DNA of 64,000 nucleotides from assembly GCA_027487485.1 (NCBI GenBank), contig JAIYDN010000078.1:62001-126000 (forward strand). The letters run 5' to 3'. The first letter of the stretch is position 1, and each line of letters opens with the position of its first letter. Position numbers and translations under genes: made by a program. Of this stretch, positions 34,960-44,748 are shown in pieces. The stretch comes from Planctomycetaceae bacterium. Lineage in GTDB: Bacteria > Planctomycetota > Planctomycetia > Pirellulales > Pirellulaceae. The notes below the pieces were generated by a model, which was not told the origin of the DNA, searched no databases, and was given only the letters and a program-made list of their open reading frames with translations.

Positions 34960-37900
34960 GCATCTCCGATATCTGTATTCGAAGACCGGTTTTCACTTGG
35001 GTGTTGGTTGCAATCCCTGTGGTGCTAGGCCTTGTTTCCTACAATGAACTCGGGGTCGATCTATTTCCAAAAGTCGATTTCCCTGTGATCTCAATTTCCG
35101 CCGCCTTACCAGGCGCCAGTGTTGAGGAAATGGAATCGACGGTGACCAAACCGATCGAGGAGGCCATCAACACTATTTCGGGAATCGACGAACTGAGATC
35201 GATTACCCGCGAAGGTTTATCGACGGTTGTCGTTCGCTTCATCTTAGATAAGAACGGCGATGTTGGGGCTCAGGAAGCCCGAGACAAAATCTCTTCCATC
35301 ATCCGAATGCTGCCTGACGGGATGGAGGTTCCGATTGTCAGCAAGTTCGACCTGGATGCTTCCCCCATCATGACGATCGGTATCGCGGGGAATCGCGACA
35401 TCCGTGAAGTCACCGAAATTGCGAAACGTCAGATCCAAGAACCACTTCAAACGGTTGCGGGCATTGGCAACGTCTTTATCTCGGGAGGGCGAAGCCGAGC
35501 TATCAACATTCGCGTGGACATTGATCGATTGCGAGCCCAGGGAGTGTCGATCGAAGAAGTTCGGCTAGCACTTGCAAATCAGAATGTCGAAACACCCGGC
35601 GGAATTGTAGACCAAGGGCAACGGGAATTGGTTCTAAGAACTCTTGGCCGAATCGAAAAGCCTGAAGACTTTAACGAGCTGATTGTCTCAAATCGCAATG
35701 GCTACTCGGTTCGCATCAAGGACATCGGCAACGCAGAGGATTCGTTCGAGGAGCCGCGTGGGCTTAGCCGACTCGATGGAAAGAATGCGGTCAGCTTGTT
35801 TGTGCAAAAGCAATCCGGAACGAACACCGTCGCAATATCCGACGCAGTCCATGAACGCTTAGACCGATTCAAGAAATCGCTTCCGCCCGATATCCAAGTT
35901 GAAATCATCCAAGACCAGGCACAGTTTATTCGCGCTTCCATGGATGAAGTGAAATTCCATTTGCTTCTGGCTGCTGCCTTGGTGGGTGCAACGATTCTGT
36001 TGTTTATCCGCGATTGGCGAACTACCGTGATTGCTACTCTAGCGATCCCAACATCGATTATCCCAACCTTTTTGTTCATGCAAATCATGGGATTTTCGCT
36101 CAACAACATTACCATGCTCGGTTTGATCTTGGCCATTGGTATTGTCATTGACGATGCGGTTGTTGTTCACGAGAACATTTTCCGACACATGGAAGAAAAT
36201 GGGCTTAGTGCATTCGAAGCATCGCAAGTTGGAACGCGCGAGATCGCTCTGGCTGTTCTCGCAACCAGTTTTTCGCTGGTTGTCATCTTTGTTCCCGTTG
36301 CGTTCATGGGAGGAATGGTAGGGCGATTCTTTAGCAGTTTCGGTCTGACCGTCGCATTCTCTATTCTGATGAGTCTCTTCGTTTCGTTCACCTTAACCCC
36401 CATGCTTTGCTCCTCCTTCCTGAAGCTGGAACCAGGGCATACAAGTTCATCGAAGTCTGGCTGGATGTACCGGATTACCGAACGCTTCTACGCCCGCTGT
36501 TTACGGTGGTCGTTACGGCACCGATGGCTCACCATGCTAGCTTGTTTGCTAATCGTGGGCTCGACCATACCGATCGCCATGAACGTGGGAGCGAATCTAG
36601 TTCCACGCGATGACCAAAGTGAATTTCAAGTTGGGTTCATCACCCCCGAGGGATATTCCCTGGAACGAACGAACCAAATTGTTACCGAACTGGAACAACG
36701 ACTCGCAACGTTACCGGGTGTCGAGCACAGATTTGTTTCTATCGGCGAAAACAATGGTGTGAAAGGGCAAGGAGACGTCACACGAGGTTCGATCTACCTT
36801 CGAATTTGCGATCTCGAAAAGCGAACCTTCAGTCAGTTTGATCTGATGCGAAAGGCTCGTGCCATCCTACAAGACTTTCCCGAGTTGCGGTCCTCTGTTT
36901 CCGATGTCTCCGCGATCGGCGGTGGTGCCAATGGCGACAGTCGCATTTTCCAAATCAGTCTTCAAGGGCCGGATATTGCGCAACTTGCAACGTATGCTGA
37001 TACTTTAAAACAAAAACTACAATCTCTACCTGGGCTGGTGGATGTTGACTCCACCATGTCGATGCGAAAACCAGAAATACAAGTGAGCATCGACCGTGAC
37101 AGAGCCATGGATTTGCAAATTCCTGTGCAGACGGTTGCAAACACCCTTCGCGTGTTGGTGGGCGGCCAAGTCGTCTCGACCTATAAAGAAGGTTCGGAGC
37201 AATACGACGTTTGGTTACGTGCCGACAAATCCTTCCGCGACAATCCAACGGAGCTTGCCTCTCTTTCGATTCCATCCGGCAAGGCAGGACAAGTAGAACT
37301 TGGACGACTCGCGAAGCTATCCGAGCAACAGGGACCGACGCAAATCGATCGTCTGAATCGGCAAAGAACAGTGACTCTGATGGCCCACCCAGACCAAGTT
37401 TCACTCAACGATGCGGTCAACTTTGCGAACGCGACGATTGATTCCATGAACATGTCCCCCGAGTACCAGCGTGTGTTTGGCGGGCAAGCCGACTTGCTCG
37501 CGGAGACCGCTTATTACTTTGTCGTTGCTCTAACGCTGAGCACGACCTTTATGTACCTCATCTTGGCGGCTCAATTTGAAAGCTGGATTCATCCAATCAG
37601 CATTCTGGTTGCATTGCCGATCACGTTCCCATTCGGTCTTTTGTCGTTGCTGATTTTTCAGACGCCTCTCGATCTGTATGCCATGTTCGGGCTATTCATG
37701 CTGATCGGTATTGTCAAAAAGAATGGAATCCTTCAGGTCGACAAGACCAACGAGTTGATCGCGGCCGGTGAAACGAACCCAACCAAGGCAATTCTTGAAG
37801 CCAATCATACCCGTCTTCGCCCAATTCTTATGACGACGGTAATGCTGATCGCAGCCATGGTTCCCATCGCGCTTGGGAATGGACCGGGAGCCAGCGCTCG

Positions 37901-38039
37901 AGCAAGCATGGCAAAAGTGATTATCGGCGGACAAGCACTTTCGTTGCTGCTATCGTTGATCGCAACGCCGGTATCCTACTCCCTTTTCTACGATCTCAAT
38001 CGCTGGCTCCGCCGAAAGCGGAACAGAACAGAAGCGTAG
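34956..38039 (+). CDS. RND efflux pump, HAE1/AcrB type
   Basis: 1027 residues, normal for the family. The first block ISDICIRRPVFTWVLVAIPVV, and the proton-relay Asp pair in IGIVIDDAVVVHENIFRH, are intact. VGATILLFIRDWRTT and the second-half GLFMLIGIVKKNGILQVDKTNEL, with the conserved Lys, also match. RND pumps of this type expel drugs, dyes and detergents using the proton gradient. It is the third gene of the MarR-adaptor-pump operon. The repressor-pump order suggests induction by a small-molecule substrate, which cannot be named from sequence. Confidence 0.95.
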   Translation: MSISDICIRRPVFTWVLVAIPVVLGLVSYNELGVDLFPKVDFPVISISAALPGASVEEMESTVTKPIEEAINTISGIDELRSITREGLSTVVVRFILDKNGDVGAQEARDKISSIIRMLPDGMEVPIVSKFDLDASPIMTIGIAGNRDIREVTEIAKRQIQEPLQTVAGIGNVFISGGRSRAINIRVDIDRLRAQGVSIEEVRLALANQNVETPGGIVDQGQRELVLRTLGRIEKPEDFNELIVSNRNGYSVRIKDIGNAEDSFEEPRGLSRLDGKNAVSLFVQKQSGTNTVAISDAVHERLDRFKKSLPPDIQVEIIQDQAQFIRASMDEVKFHLLLAAALVGATILLFIRDWRTTVIATLAIPTSIIPTFLFMQIMGFSLNNITMLGLILAIGIVIDDAVVVHENIFRHMEENGLSAFEASQVGTREIALAVLATSFSLVVIFVPVAFMGGMVGRFFSSFGLTVAFSILMSLFVSFTLTPMLCSSFLKLEPGHTSSSKSGWMYRITERFYARCLRWSLRHRWLTMLACLLIVGSTIPIAMNVGANLVPRDDQSEFQVGFITPEGYSLERTNQIVTELEQRLATLPGVEHRFVSIGENNGVKGQGDVTRGSIYLRICDLEKRTFSQFDLMRKARAILQDFPELRSSVSDVSAIGGGANGDSRIFQISLQGPDIAQLATYADTLKQKLQSLPGLVDVDSTMSMRKPEIQVSIDRDRAMDLQIPVQTVANTLRVLVGGQVVSTYKEGSEQYDVWLRADKSFRDNPTELASLSIPSGKAGQVELGRLAKLSEQQGPTQIDRLNRQRTVTLMAHPDQVSLNDAVNFANATIDSMNMSPEYQRVFGGQADLLAETAYYFVVALTLSTTFMYLILAAQFESWIHPISILVALPITFPFGLLSLLIFQTPLDLYAMFGLFMLIGIVKKNGILQVDKTNELIAAGETNPTKAILEANHTRLRPILMTTVMLIAAMVPIALGNGPGASARASMAKVIIGGQALSLLLSLIATPVSYSLFYDLNRWLRRKRNRTEA

Positions 38040-38079
38040 GGTGAGCCACATAACTCGGAGCCTTGAGCCACGCGCCGTC

Positions 38080-41000
38080 TTATCGACGCAATGTAGCTGG
38101 CTTTTCTTCGGCAACTTGTTCTGCGGGCAAGTATCCAATGAAACAAAGAAGGTCCCGGATCTCCGAGGGTGTTAGCGAATCCAACAAACCTGATGGCATC
38201 GCCGAAACTTTGCTCGGAAGAATCTCTTCAATCTCTTCTTCGGCGATTTTCACTTCCTGGTTCTCTTTGGTCCTGATAGAAATTCCATCAGGATTACGCA
38301 CCAAGATACCCGTGTGAACTTTACCGGTCAGAGTTAGGATTTTCTTGGACGCATACTGATCGCTGATCACATGGGATGGGAACAGAGTGGACTCCAAAAA
38401 CTCCGAACGAGTGAATCGTCGAGTGACGCTACTGAGGTCTGGACCAAATCCATTGCCAACCGTATTCATTTTGTGGCATGAAGAGCATTGAGCCTTTGCG
38501 AAGACCTTAGCACCTTCTTCTCGGATTCCATATCGCCCTTGTTCTCCAGCAAGGAATTGCTCCAAGAAGCCAAGCGACCATCGCGGTTGCTCTGTTTCCG
38601 TTGGTGGAATTGCGGCCGGAAGATCAGGAAAGCGCTTCTCGTACCATTTTTGCCAAGCCACCATCGGAGATTGTTTACTGTCGCCATCCGTTGAGAACTT
38701 CTCGCCAGTCCAATACTCGAGCAATCGAACGGTAGGTGTCGGATCGTTCCCTGCTTCAAAAAGTTTGCAACCTTGCAGAATGGTTTGGCGAAGCGCTTCG
38801 GGGTCTTCTGTCGCGACTTCCATTTTGCGAAGAGCATCGCACACATCCGCCACACCGAACGAGTCCAACAAACCAATCGATCGAACTAGATAGTCCCAGT
38901 TTTTCTCGTCAGGCCTTTGAGCCAACGCCAATGCGATAGTGGCACGTCGGTCTGGGCTCTTGCGCCAGCGTTGCCGCAAATGCTCCGCAGCAGATTCGTC
39001 CGCTTGAGCCGAAAGGATCGCAGTAATGCCCGTCTTCAAACGTTTGAAAACGTCTTCTTCCAAACCACTTTTATCAATCGAGGTATCCAAGCGGATCAGT
39101 GTTTCAATTTGTTCTGGCGTTAATTGCGAAGGAACTTTGAACAATGCCGTCAAAGCGGCATTCGGGTACTGTTCCCCAAGTTCTAAAATGCGGATCGCTT
39201 CCGATTCGGTCAGGTGCTCGGCCATTTGCTGCGATGTCTTCATCACATAAAGCTGGTAGGAACTTCCCCCCTTGGCTTGCTGAGCGGTTTCCAAAAATTG
39301 TAATACTGCCATTCGTTCCGTCGAGGTCCAGGGGTGCTGGATCATGGGCAAGTGCATCGATATCAACATTCGCTCTGGCATCGGTGCATCCGATTGCAAA
39401 TATTGGATAGCAGATGGAACCACGTCGCTCTGAAGATAGGTAGCCAATCGAATCAGTTCGCTATTGATCGCAGCGTTGCCTGCAGGAAACTCTTTTTCGA
39501 CAAGAGCCTTGAGATCCGAAAGCCCGCCTCGATCGATGGAATTTAAATGCAATGTCACTTGAAGAACTCGCAATAAATCAACGAAGTCTGCGTCACTGAC
39601 AAACCCTTGCGTTTGTCGCATCATGGCGTCGACAACCAGATTAGCATTTTGTTGAGTTGGTTCGTTGGTCATTAATACCAAGCCCGCTTGAATGGCCAGA
39701 CGGCTCGACTTACCATCGACAAATTCATCCTTCCACTCAGCCGATGGAACCAGCGATAACGCGCGACGGGCCGCGAAGCGTTCCTCGCGAGTATTGCTTG
39801 TCAGCATGCTCTTCAGTTCCGCAGGCGTGCATACAATGCCCTGCCGAAGAATGGACTCGCAGGCTGCGATGCGAACGTTGGGACTATTGTCACGAAGTAA
39901 CTTCCGCAGTTGTATCTCTGCTTCCTCATCATCGGTATGGAGCGCTAGCAGACGAGCGCATTTGACTTGCACTTGTTCGCTGGTGCTATTGCTTAGCTCG
40001 ACCAACATTTCCGTCGTTGGAATGGGCCCAAGCAACTGCATGAGATCCAAAGCTTGCATACGATAACGAGCCGGGTTCTCATTGCTGTAAGCGACACCAG
40101 CCACTTGTTCGGCCCAATCGTTGCCTAGTTCCTTTTTCAGAACGGCTGCGGCTTGTCGTCCGAAAGCAGAGAACAGTTGAGGCAGCCGGATTGCTTTCGT
40201 AACCCCTTCCCCTAAATCCAAAACCTGAGCCGGTATATCACCCACCCATCGAACTCGGTAAATACCACCGTCGGTACCACGGCCACCTGTGCAGAAATAC
40301 AACCACCCATCAGGCCCTACTTCCAGGTCGGTCACATTCATGGGGGTCCCACTGACGAACTCTTCGACCTTTGGCTTGGATTTATCTGCGGATTCTACGT
40401 TCATGCAAAGAATTCTTCCTTCCGACCAATCAGCCGAAAAGAGAGTCCGATGGTACTTTGCGGGAAACTTGATGTGCGAGTAGGTCGTTATTCCAGTGGG
40501 GGATCCACGGCCGGAACTTGCGATTGCAGGTTGACGATCCAGATAGTACTCCGGCCAATTGGCCCAACCACTGCGCCATCCGAATTCAGAACCTTCACCA
40601 ATTCGGAAGACACTGGTTGCCCGGTGCCACACAGCGCCGATATCCGCTTCCATATCGCTGTCATGAAGATACAGACTTCCTGACGGATGGAACGTCAAAT
40701 CGTATGCATTCCGCAAACCACCAGCCACAGTTTGTACGCGTTTGGTTGTTAGCTCATAACGAATCACGGTTCCACCAGGTGCCTTGATTCCGTCTGCGTG
40801 TCCACCTGGATCCTGAAACCTAGGCTGCACAAGATCGCCCTCGTATGGATCTCGAAAAGTGCTGCTCGCATCTGGGGATGCGGCGAGTTGGGTATGATTT
40901 CCGATCACGGCATAAATACATCCGTCGGGCCCAAAGGTGATTTGGTGTGCACCATGTTCGCCCGCGCTGCCTTGGAACTGAACCAAGATCTCTGCCTTCT

Positions 41001-42057
41001 CCAGTTCGCCGTTCCGATCTTCGTCAATCAGCCGATAGAGCCCAGCACCCTCTGGACCGTCACCCGTAACGTAAACGTCTCCGTTGAGTGGTAATATGCC
41101 TTGAACGTTTTGAACCAGAGTGCAGTATTCGCGAGTCTTCTCAGGCGTTCCGTCTTTGTCTGCATCATAAATCAGTACAAGAGGACCACCTTCCTGTGAG
41201 GCGATAATATGCCCGAATTCATTGAACGCCATTGCAATCACCGAGCCAACGGAACTGTGATCCAATACCTCATCGACGATAAAGCCCGGCTTGGTCTTGA
41301 ATCGGTCTGATGGTGGAGCCGATTTCTTGGAATCGAAGTCCTTCAATGAAACAACAACCGCAGACTTGCTGGCTGCGGTTTCCGGAACAACACTAGGGCC
41401 AATAGGCGTCTCCGCCGTCTCGGAAGCATTCTCCTGAGACTCAGCGCTTGCTGCATCCAAGGACAATGCATTGGACCATTGACTATCATCGAATCGCAAA
41501 AGTTGCCAATTCTGAGATGTTAACTTACTTGCTTTCCATTCATCATCGCTGACGACAATTCGCCACTTGGCGTTCTTGGGTTTGAACATGAACCCGACCT
41601 TCAAACCATGCTCTTTGCCAGTTCGATTGGTAGCTCGAATCGCAACAATGTTTTTACCGGGCCTGATAGCTGAAGATACATCCACACGTTCCATAGTCCG
41701 ACTTGTTTTCGTCGTACCAACCCGACGACCATTCACGAACACTTCGCACTGATCGTCCGCTTCAAACTCGATCACCCCTTGTTCCGTTTCTGGCAAATCC
41801 ATCACGCGTCGGAAGTACGCATCACCTTGCTTTACCTCCTCCATGGATTCAGAGTGCCATATCCACTCACGCTCCGTCTTCGCGGTTGGCGACGGAGGTA
41901 CCGAAACCTTGGAATTGCGATTGGAAGAAGACTTCTCTTGCGCATGGGATTCGCCATGTTTGGCAAGAAAGAATGCTATCATTGCGAACAAAAGGGCGCA
42001 ACGAACTGCAGCGGTGCTTCGATGCCTTACTATTTGTTGACTTTGGACTGAACACAT
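38080..42057 (-). CDS. PVC-type cytochrome c with beta-propeller and HEAT-like repeats
   Basis: 1325 residues. Signal peptide at residues 1-42. Residues 60-190 look like a galactose-binding-like fold (YFRRVMDL, VFVNGRRVGT). Residues about 250-640 form a propeller of the membrane-bound dehydrogenase type (AGEHGAHQITFGPDGCIYAVIGN, GLRNAYDLTFHPSGSLYLHD). Helical HEAT-like repeats follow (VKCARLLALHTDDEEAEIQLRKLLR). Near residue 1190 a single CSSCH haem motif opens the PVC-type cytochrome domain (NGFGPDLSS). Such multidomain proteins are abundant in planctomycetes; they are thought to act in extracytoplasmic oxidation of sugars or other substrates, but few have been tested. Confidence 0.9.
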   Translation of the reverse strand: MCSVQSQQIVRHRSTAAVRCALLFAMIAFFLAKHGESHAQEKSSSNRNSKVSVPPSPTAKTEREWIWHSESMEEVKQGDAYFRRVMDLPETEQGVIEFEADDQCEVFVNGRRVGTTKTSRTMERVDVSSAIRPGKNIVAIRATNRTGKEHGLKVGFMFKPKNAKWRIVVSDDEWKASKLTSQNWQLLRFDDSQWSNALSLDAASAESQENASETAETPIGPSVVPETAASKSAVVVSLKDFDSKKSAPPSDRFKTKPGFIVDEVLDHSSVGSVIAMAFNEFGHIIASQEGGPLVLIYDADKDGTPEKTREYCTLVQNVQGILPLNGDVYVTGDGPEGAGLYRLIDEDRNGELEKAEILVQFQGSAGEHGAHQITFGPDGCIYAVIGNHTQLAASPDASSTFRDPYEGDLVQPRFQDPGGHADGIKAPGGTVIRYELTTKRVQTVAGGLRNAYDLTFHPSGSLYLHDSDMEADIGAVWHRATSVFRIGEGSEFGWRSGWANWPEYYLDRQPAIASSGRGSPTGITTYSHIKFPAKYHRTLFSADWSEGRILCMNVESADKSKPKVEEFVSGTPMNVTDLEVGPDGWLYFCTGGRGTDGGIYRVRWVGDIPAQVLDLGEGVTKAIRLPQLFSAFGRQAAAVLKKELGNDWAEQVAGVAYSNENPARYRMQALDLMQLLGPIPTTEMLVELSNSTSEQVQVKCARLLALHTDDEEAEIQLRKLLRDNSPNVRIAACESILRQGIVCTPAELKSMLTSNTREERFAARRALSLVPSAEWKDEFVDGKSSRLAIQAGLVLMTNEPTQQNANLVVDAMMRQTQGFVSDADFVDLLRVLQVTLHLNSIDRGGLSDLKALVEKEFPAGNAAINSELIRLATYLQSDVVPSAIQYLQSDAPMPERMLISMHLPMIQHPWTSTERMAVLQFLETAQQAKGGSSYQLYVMKTSQQMAEHLTESEAIRILELGEQYPNAALTALFKVPSQLTPEQIETLIRLDTSIDKSGLEEDVFKRLKTGITAILSAQADESAAEHLRQRWRKSPDRRATIALALAQRPDEKNWDYLVRSIGLLDSFGVADVCDALRKMEVATEDPEALRQTILQGCKLFEAGNDPTPTVRLLEYWTGEKFSTDGDSKQSPMVAWQKWYEKRFPDLPAAIPPTETEQPRWSLGFLEQFLAGEQGRYGIREEGAKVFAKAQCSSCHKMNTVGNGFGPDLSSVTRRFTRSEFLESTLFPSHVISDQYASKKILTLTGKVHTGILVRNPDGISIRTKENQEVKIAEEEIEEILPSKVSAMPSGLLDSLTPSEIRDLLCFIGYLPAEQVAEEKPATLRR

Positions 42058-42226
42058 AGCCAGCTACCATCCTTCGAATTTGCAAGATCCCTGTACAACT
42101 GGAGTACTTACGGGAAAAGATGCAAACAAGGCAAGAGCAAAGACGCGTTGACAGTCGCGTTATCGCAGGCGGAAATGCGTTTTAGAGCGGCAGATGCGTT
42201 TGGAAGAGTTCGCTTGTTAGAATCTT

Positions 42227-42817
42227 TCAGGATCCGACAGGCTGGCCAGGTTCAGACTTCTTGCTTTCATCGTCTTCGCCTTCTTTTTTATGCTCGAAGC
42301 GATGCTCGTCCTTTTTGCTGTGATTGCTTGACCCATCTCTTCCATCGACGCCTTCCACCTGAAGAACGATGTCCTGATTCTTCGACGTGTCCGGTTCAAC
42401 GCGGATGGACAAGCCGGAAGTTGCGTAAGACGCGTGCCGTTTATTGATGACGCCCAAGGTTGAAGGCTTGAAGTTTGGAATGCCATCGGCTTGAATAAAC
42501 TGAACGATCACACACTTGTGGAGACCTTCGACCGCGCCGTCGTCATCGCGGTACGTCTTGAGCCGAAAGGTTCCATCGCGATTGATGGTGCCGGTTGCCT
42601 GAATGCCATGCGTTTCTGACAGACATTCAATCGTACCGAGCTTTACAGGGGAGCCGTCGGCAAAGAGAACTTTACCCTGGACCGGATAGGTCTTGAGTTG
42701 ACTTTCCCCGCAGCCAAGGGCACAGGCCAGCAATAAAAACAAAACGGTGGACTTGAGTACCGTCGACCACGTTGTCGCCCTCGTTGTGGACCGCGATGTC
42801 GCTTCGGGATTAGCCAT
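42227..42817 (-). CDS. Putative lipoprotein with carboxypeptidase-regulatory-like fold
   Basis: 196 residues. A hydrophobic signal stretch with lipobox LACALGCGE (Cys near residue 36) indicates lipid attachment. Then a beta-sandwich-like region begins YPVQGKVLFADGSPVKLGTIEC, common in small planctomycete proteins beside DUF1559 genes; the His/Lys/Asp/Glu-rich C-terminus is low complexity. It lies 4 bases after the DUF1559 gene on the same strand. Function unknown; the pairing with DUF1559 genes recurs in the phylum. Confidence 0.8.
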   Translation of the reverse strand: MANPEATSRSTTRATTWSTVLKSTVLFLLLACALGCGESQLKTYPVQGKVLFADGSPVKLGTIECLSETHGIQATGTINRDGTFRLKTYRDDDGAVEGLHKCVIVQFIQADGIPNFKPSTLGVINKRHASYATSGLSIRVEPDTSKNQDIVLQVEGVDGRDGSSNHSKKDEHRFEHKKEGEDDESKKSEPGQPVGS

Positions 42818-42821
42818 TGCA

Positions 42822-43838
42822 CTAATCCTCCAGATTCACAGGTTGCGAATCCGCTCGGTTGCACAAACGGCCCAGGGTATCGGTGTCGATCCTATTACTG
42901 ATAGCACGAACGCTGCCATCTGCCAAAGCGAACTGACAAATTCCCGAGTGCCAGCTTCCCCATCGAACCAAGTCGCTGCCCTCGCCGCGCATGTCCGTCG
43001 CAATGGGTGTTGTTGGTCCACCGAGGCGAGCAAAGTTGTAAACATTGTCTCCATTAAAGATAAAAGCATCTTGAGGCGATTGGCCCAGCTTCCCCATCGG
43101 AACATGCATCTCGCCCGTTAGGATCGTGTTGCTTAGTCCATCCATTGCGTCACGATGCGAGATCCTGTCGAGCCAATCCACAGGAGTGCTGGAATCGCAT
43201 TTCGCCCGGCTGGATATCAGTAATCCTGTTCCATTACCGCCATAGTTGAAATCCGTTGGAAGTCCGACCGAGCCAGGTGAAAGGTCGCCGTGGTTTCCGC
43301 CATAATCGCCAACAGCCCCAGATACTTCCGCGCTTCCCGCCACCGGAATTCGGCAACCGCAAGGAAGTGTCACCCAACGCGTTCCTGCACCAACAACTTG
43401 CCCGATACCTACGGAAGTGCTCATGGACCGCCGAGTTGGGCAGCAATACACCGGCAATGACTGAGTCCGCACTGGCTCTGAATGTCCGACATAGGGTGCC
43501 TTGTAGTCCCACCGTTGTTCCATGGCGGAAGCTTCTAAGTAGGGCATAATCCGTACGAGCCATGTCGTTTCTTTTCCGCCGCAGGATCGATCCGGTGCGT
43601 CTCCAGGCCGAGGCTCGTAACGCGCTGGTGGATAGGCGCGGTTAGCAGAATGAAACAGCTCGAGAGCCAAGCTGATTTGATGCAGGTTGTTCTTGCACTG
43701 CATCGTGCGAGCGGCTTCACGTGCAGCCTGGACTGCTGGAAGCAACAGCCCTACAAGAATCCCAATGATCGCAATGACGACCAGAAGCTCCACCAAAGTG
43801 AATGCCCGACGGGCCAGAGGATTTCGAGTTTGCAACAT
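42822..43838 (-). CDS. DUF1559 protein with prepilin-type N-terminus
   Basis: 338 residues. Starts with a short basic leader and the prepilin peptidase site ending RRAFTLVELLVVIAIIGILVGLLLPAVQ, cleavage expected before Phe13. The first helix is followed by QAAREAARTMQCKNNLHQ, the DUF1559 hallmark. The C-terminal block SWHSGICQFALADGSVRAI, also typical, is present. DUF1559 proteins are the most numerous pilin-like family in planctomycetes; role not settled. The following lipoprotein gene is 4 bases away. Confidence 0.94.
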   Translation of the reverse strand: MLQTRNPLARRAFTLVELLVVIAIIGILVGLLLPAVQAAREAARTMQCKNNLHQISLALELFHSANRAYPPARYEPRPGDAPDRSCGGKETTWLVRIMPYLEASAMEQRWDYKAPYVGHSEPVRTQSLPVYCCPTRRSMSTSVGIGQVVGAGTRWVTLPCGCRIPVAGSAEVSGAVGDYGGNHGDLSPGSVGLPTDFNYGGNGTGLLISSRAKCDSSTPVDWLDRISHRDAMDGLSNTILTGEMHVPMGKLGQSPQDAFIFNGDNVYNFARLGGPTTPIATDMRGEGSDLVRWGSWHSGICQFALADGSVRAISNRIDTDTLGRLCNRADSQPVNLED

Positions 43839-44001
43839 AAGTGATTGCTTTTAAATAATAGTCTTACAACCGGATTCGCCTCGATTGTAGCTCAAAACTA
43901 TGCCTTTTGTAACCAAAATCCCGTTTGTGCGACTCCCTGCCGGTGTGTAGACTCGGTGAGATTGGAATAACGGGAATAACTAAGATCTAGGAATCAAGAA
44001 C

Positions 44002-44748
44002 TTGCAAGAACCAGACGAACCGACCCCCGCCTCGCGAGCAGGCCTGAAACGACCAGAAGGGGCAGAACTGCGACGCAATGCGACGTTTGTAGGGGATGCA
44101 AGCGACCTTGTGACTCAACTGAAAGAAGTGGCCGCTCCTTTAGCTATCACCGACATTCAGGACGAGACCTGGACCAAAATCGCTGAATATTGCATTCAGA
44201 TTTGGTCCTGGAACCAAAGCATCAATCTCACACGGCACACAACGCCAGAGCTTTTCGTGAAGCGAGATTTGCTCGATTCTTGGCACTTGGCAAAGCTGCT
44301 AGAACCCAATGAAGAAATCCTGGATATCGGAACAGGTGGAGGAGTCCCAGGAGTTCTCGTGGCTATCCTAAGACCCGACGTTCAAGTGACGTTGTGCGAT
44401 AGCGTTGCCAAAAAAGCAGTGGTCATGCAACGCGTTGTTGACCAACTAAAGCTCAAGGTGCCCGTGTACCCGCTGAGCGTTCAAAAGGTTCTTGAAGACT
44501 TTCGTTACGACTCGTTAACAGCCCGGGCCGTCGGTCCACTCATTCGACTGTGCACTTGGCTTCAAGAAGACTGGCACAAGTTTCGCCGCCTTCTTGCCAT
44601 CAAAGGACCGAAATGGGTCGAGGAACGGGGCGAAGCTCGACACAAGGGCGTTCTCAAGAATATCGAACTGCGACGAGTCGCTGCCTACAACATGCCGGAC
44701 ACTGAATCGGAGAGCACCATCCTGCAGCTGCTTCGGCCAAGAAGCTAA
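44002..44748 (+). CDS. rsmG: 16S rRNA (guanine527-N7)-methyltransferase RsmG
   Basis: 248 residues. Methylates G527 of 16S rRNA with SAM. The fold is marked by WNQSINLTRHTTPELFVKRDLLDSWHL, the glycine motif ILDIGTGGGVPGVLVAI and SLTARAVGPL. The start is TTG at 44002, with AGGA about 10 bases before; an N-terminal extension of roughly 45 residues precedes the fold. It is not next to mnmG or parA-parB, its usual neighbours in other phyla. Confidence 0.92.
   Translation: MQEPDEPTPASRAGLKRPEGAELRRNATFVGDASDLVTQLKEVAAPLAITDIQDETWTKIAEYCIQIWSWNQSINLTRHTTPELFVKRDLLDSWHLAKLLEPNEEILDIGTGGGVPGVLVAILRPDVQVTLCDSVAKKAVVMQRVVDQLKLKVPVYPLSVQKVLEDFRYDSLTARAVGPLIRLCTWLQEDWHKFRRLLAIKGPKWVEERGEARHKGVLKNIELRRVAAYNMPDTESESTILQLLRPRS

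Noticed and set aside
41703..42059. 118-residue plus-strand frame opposite the cytochrome start
   Set aside because: Antisense to a clear signal peptide and binding domain; composition fits a shadow frame.
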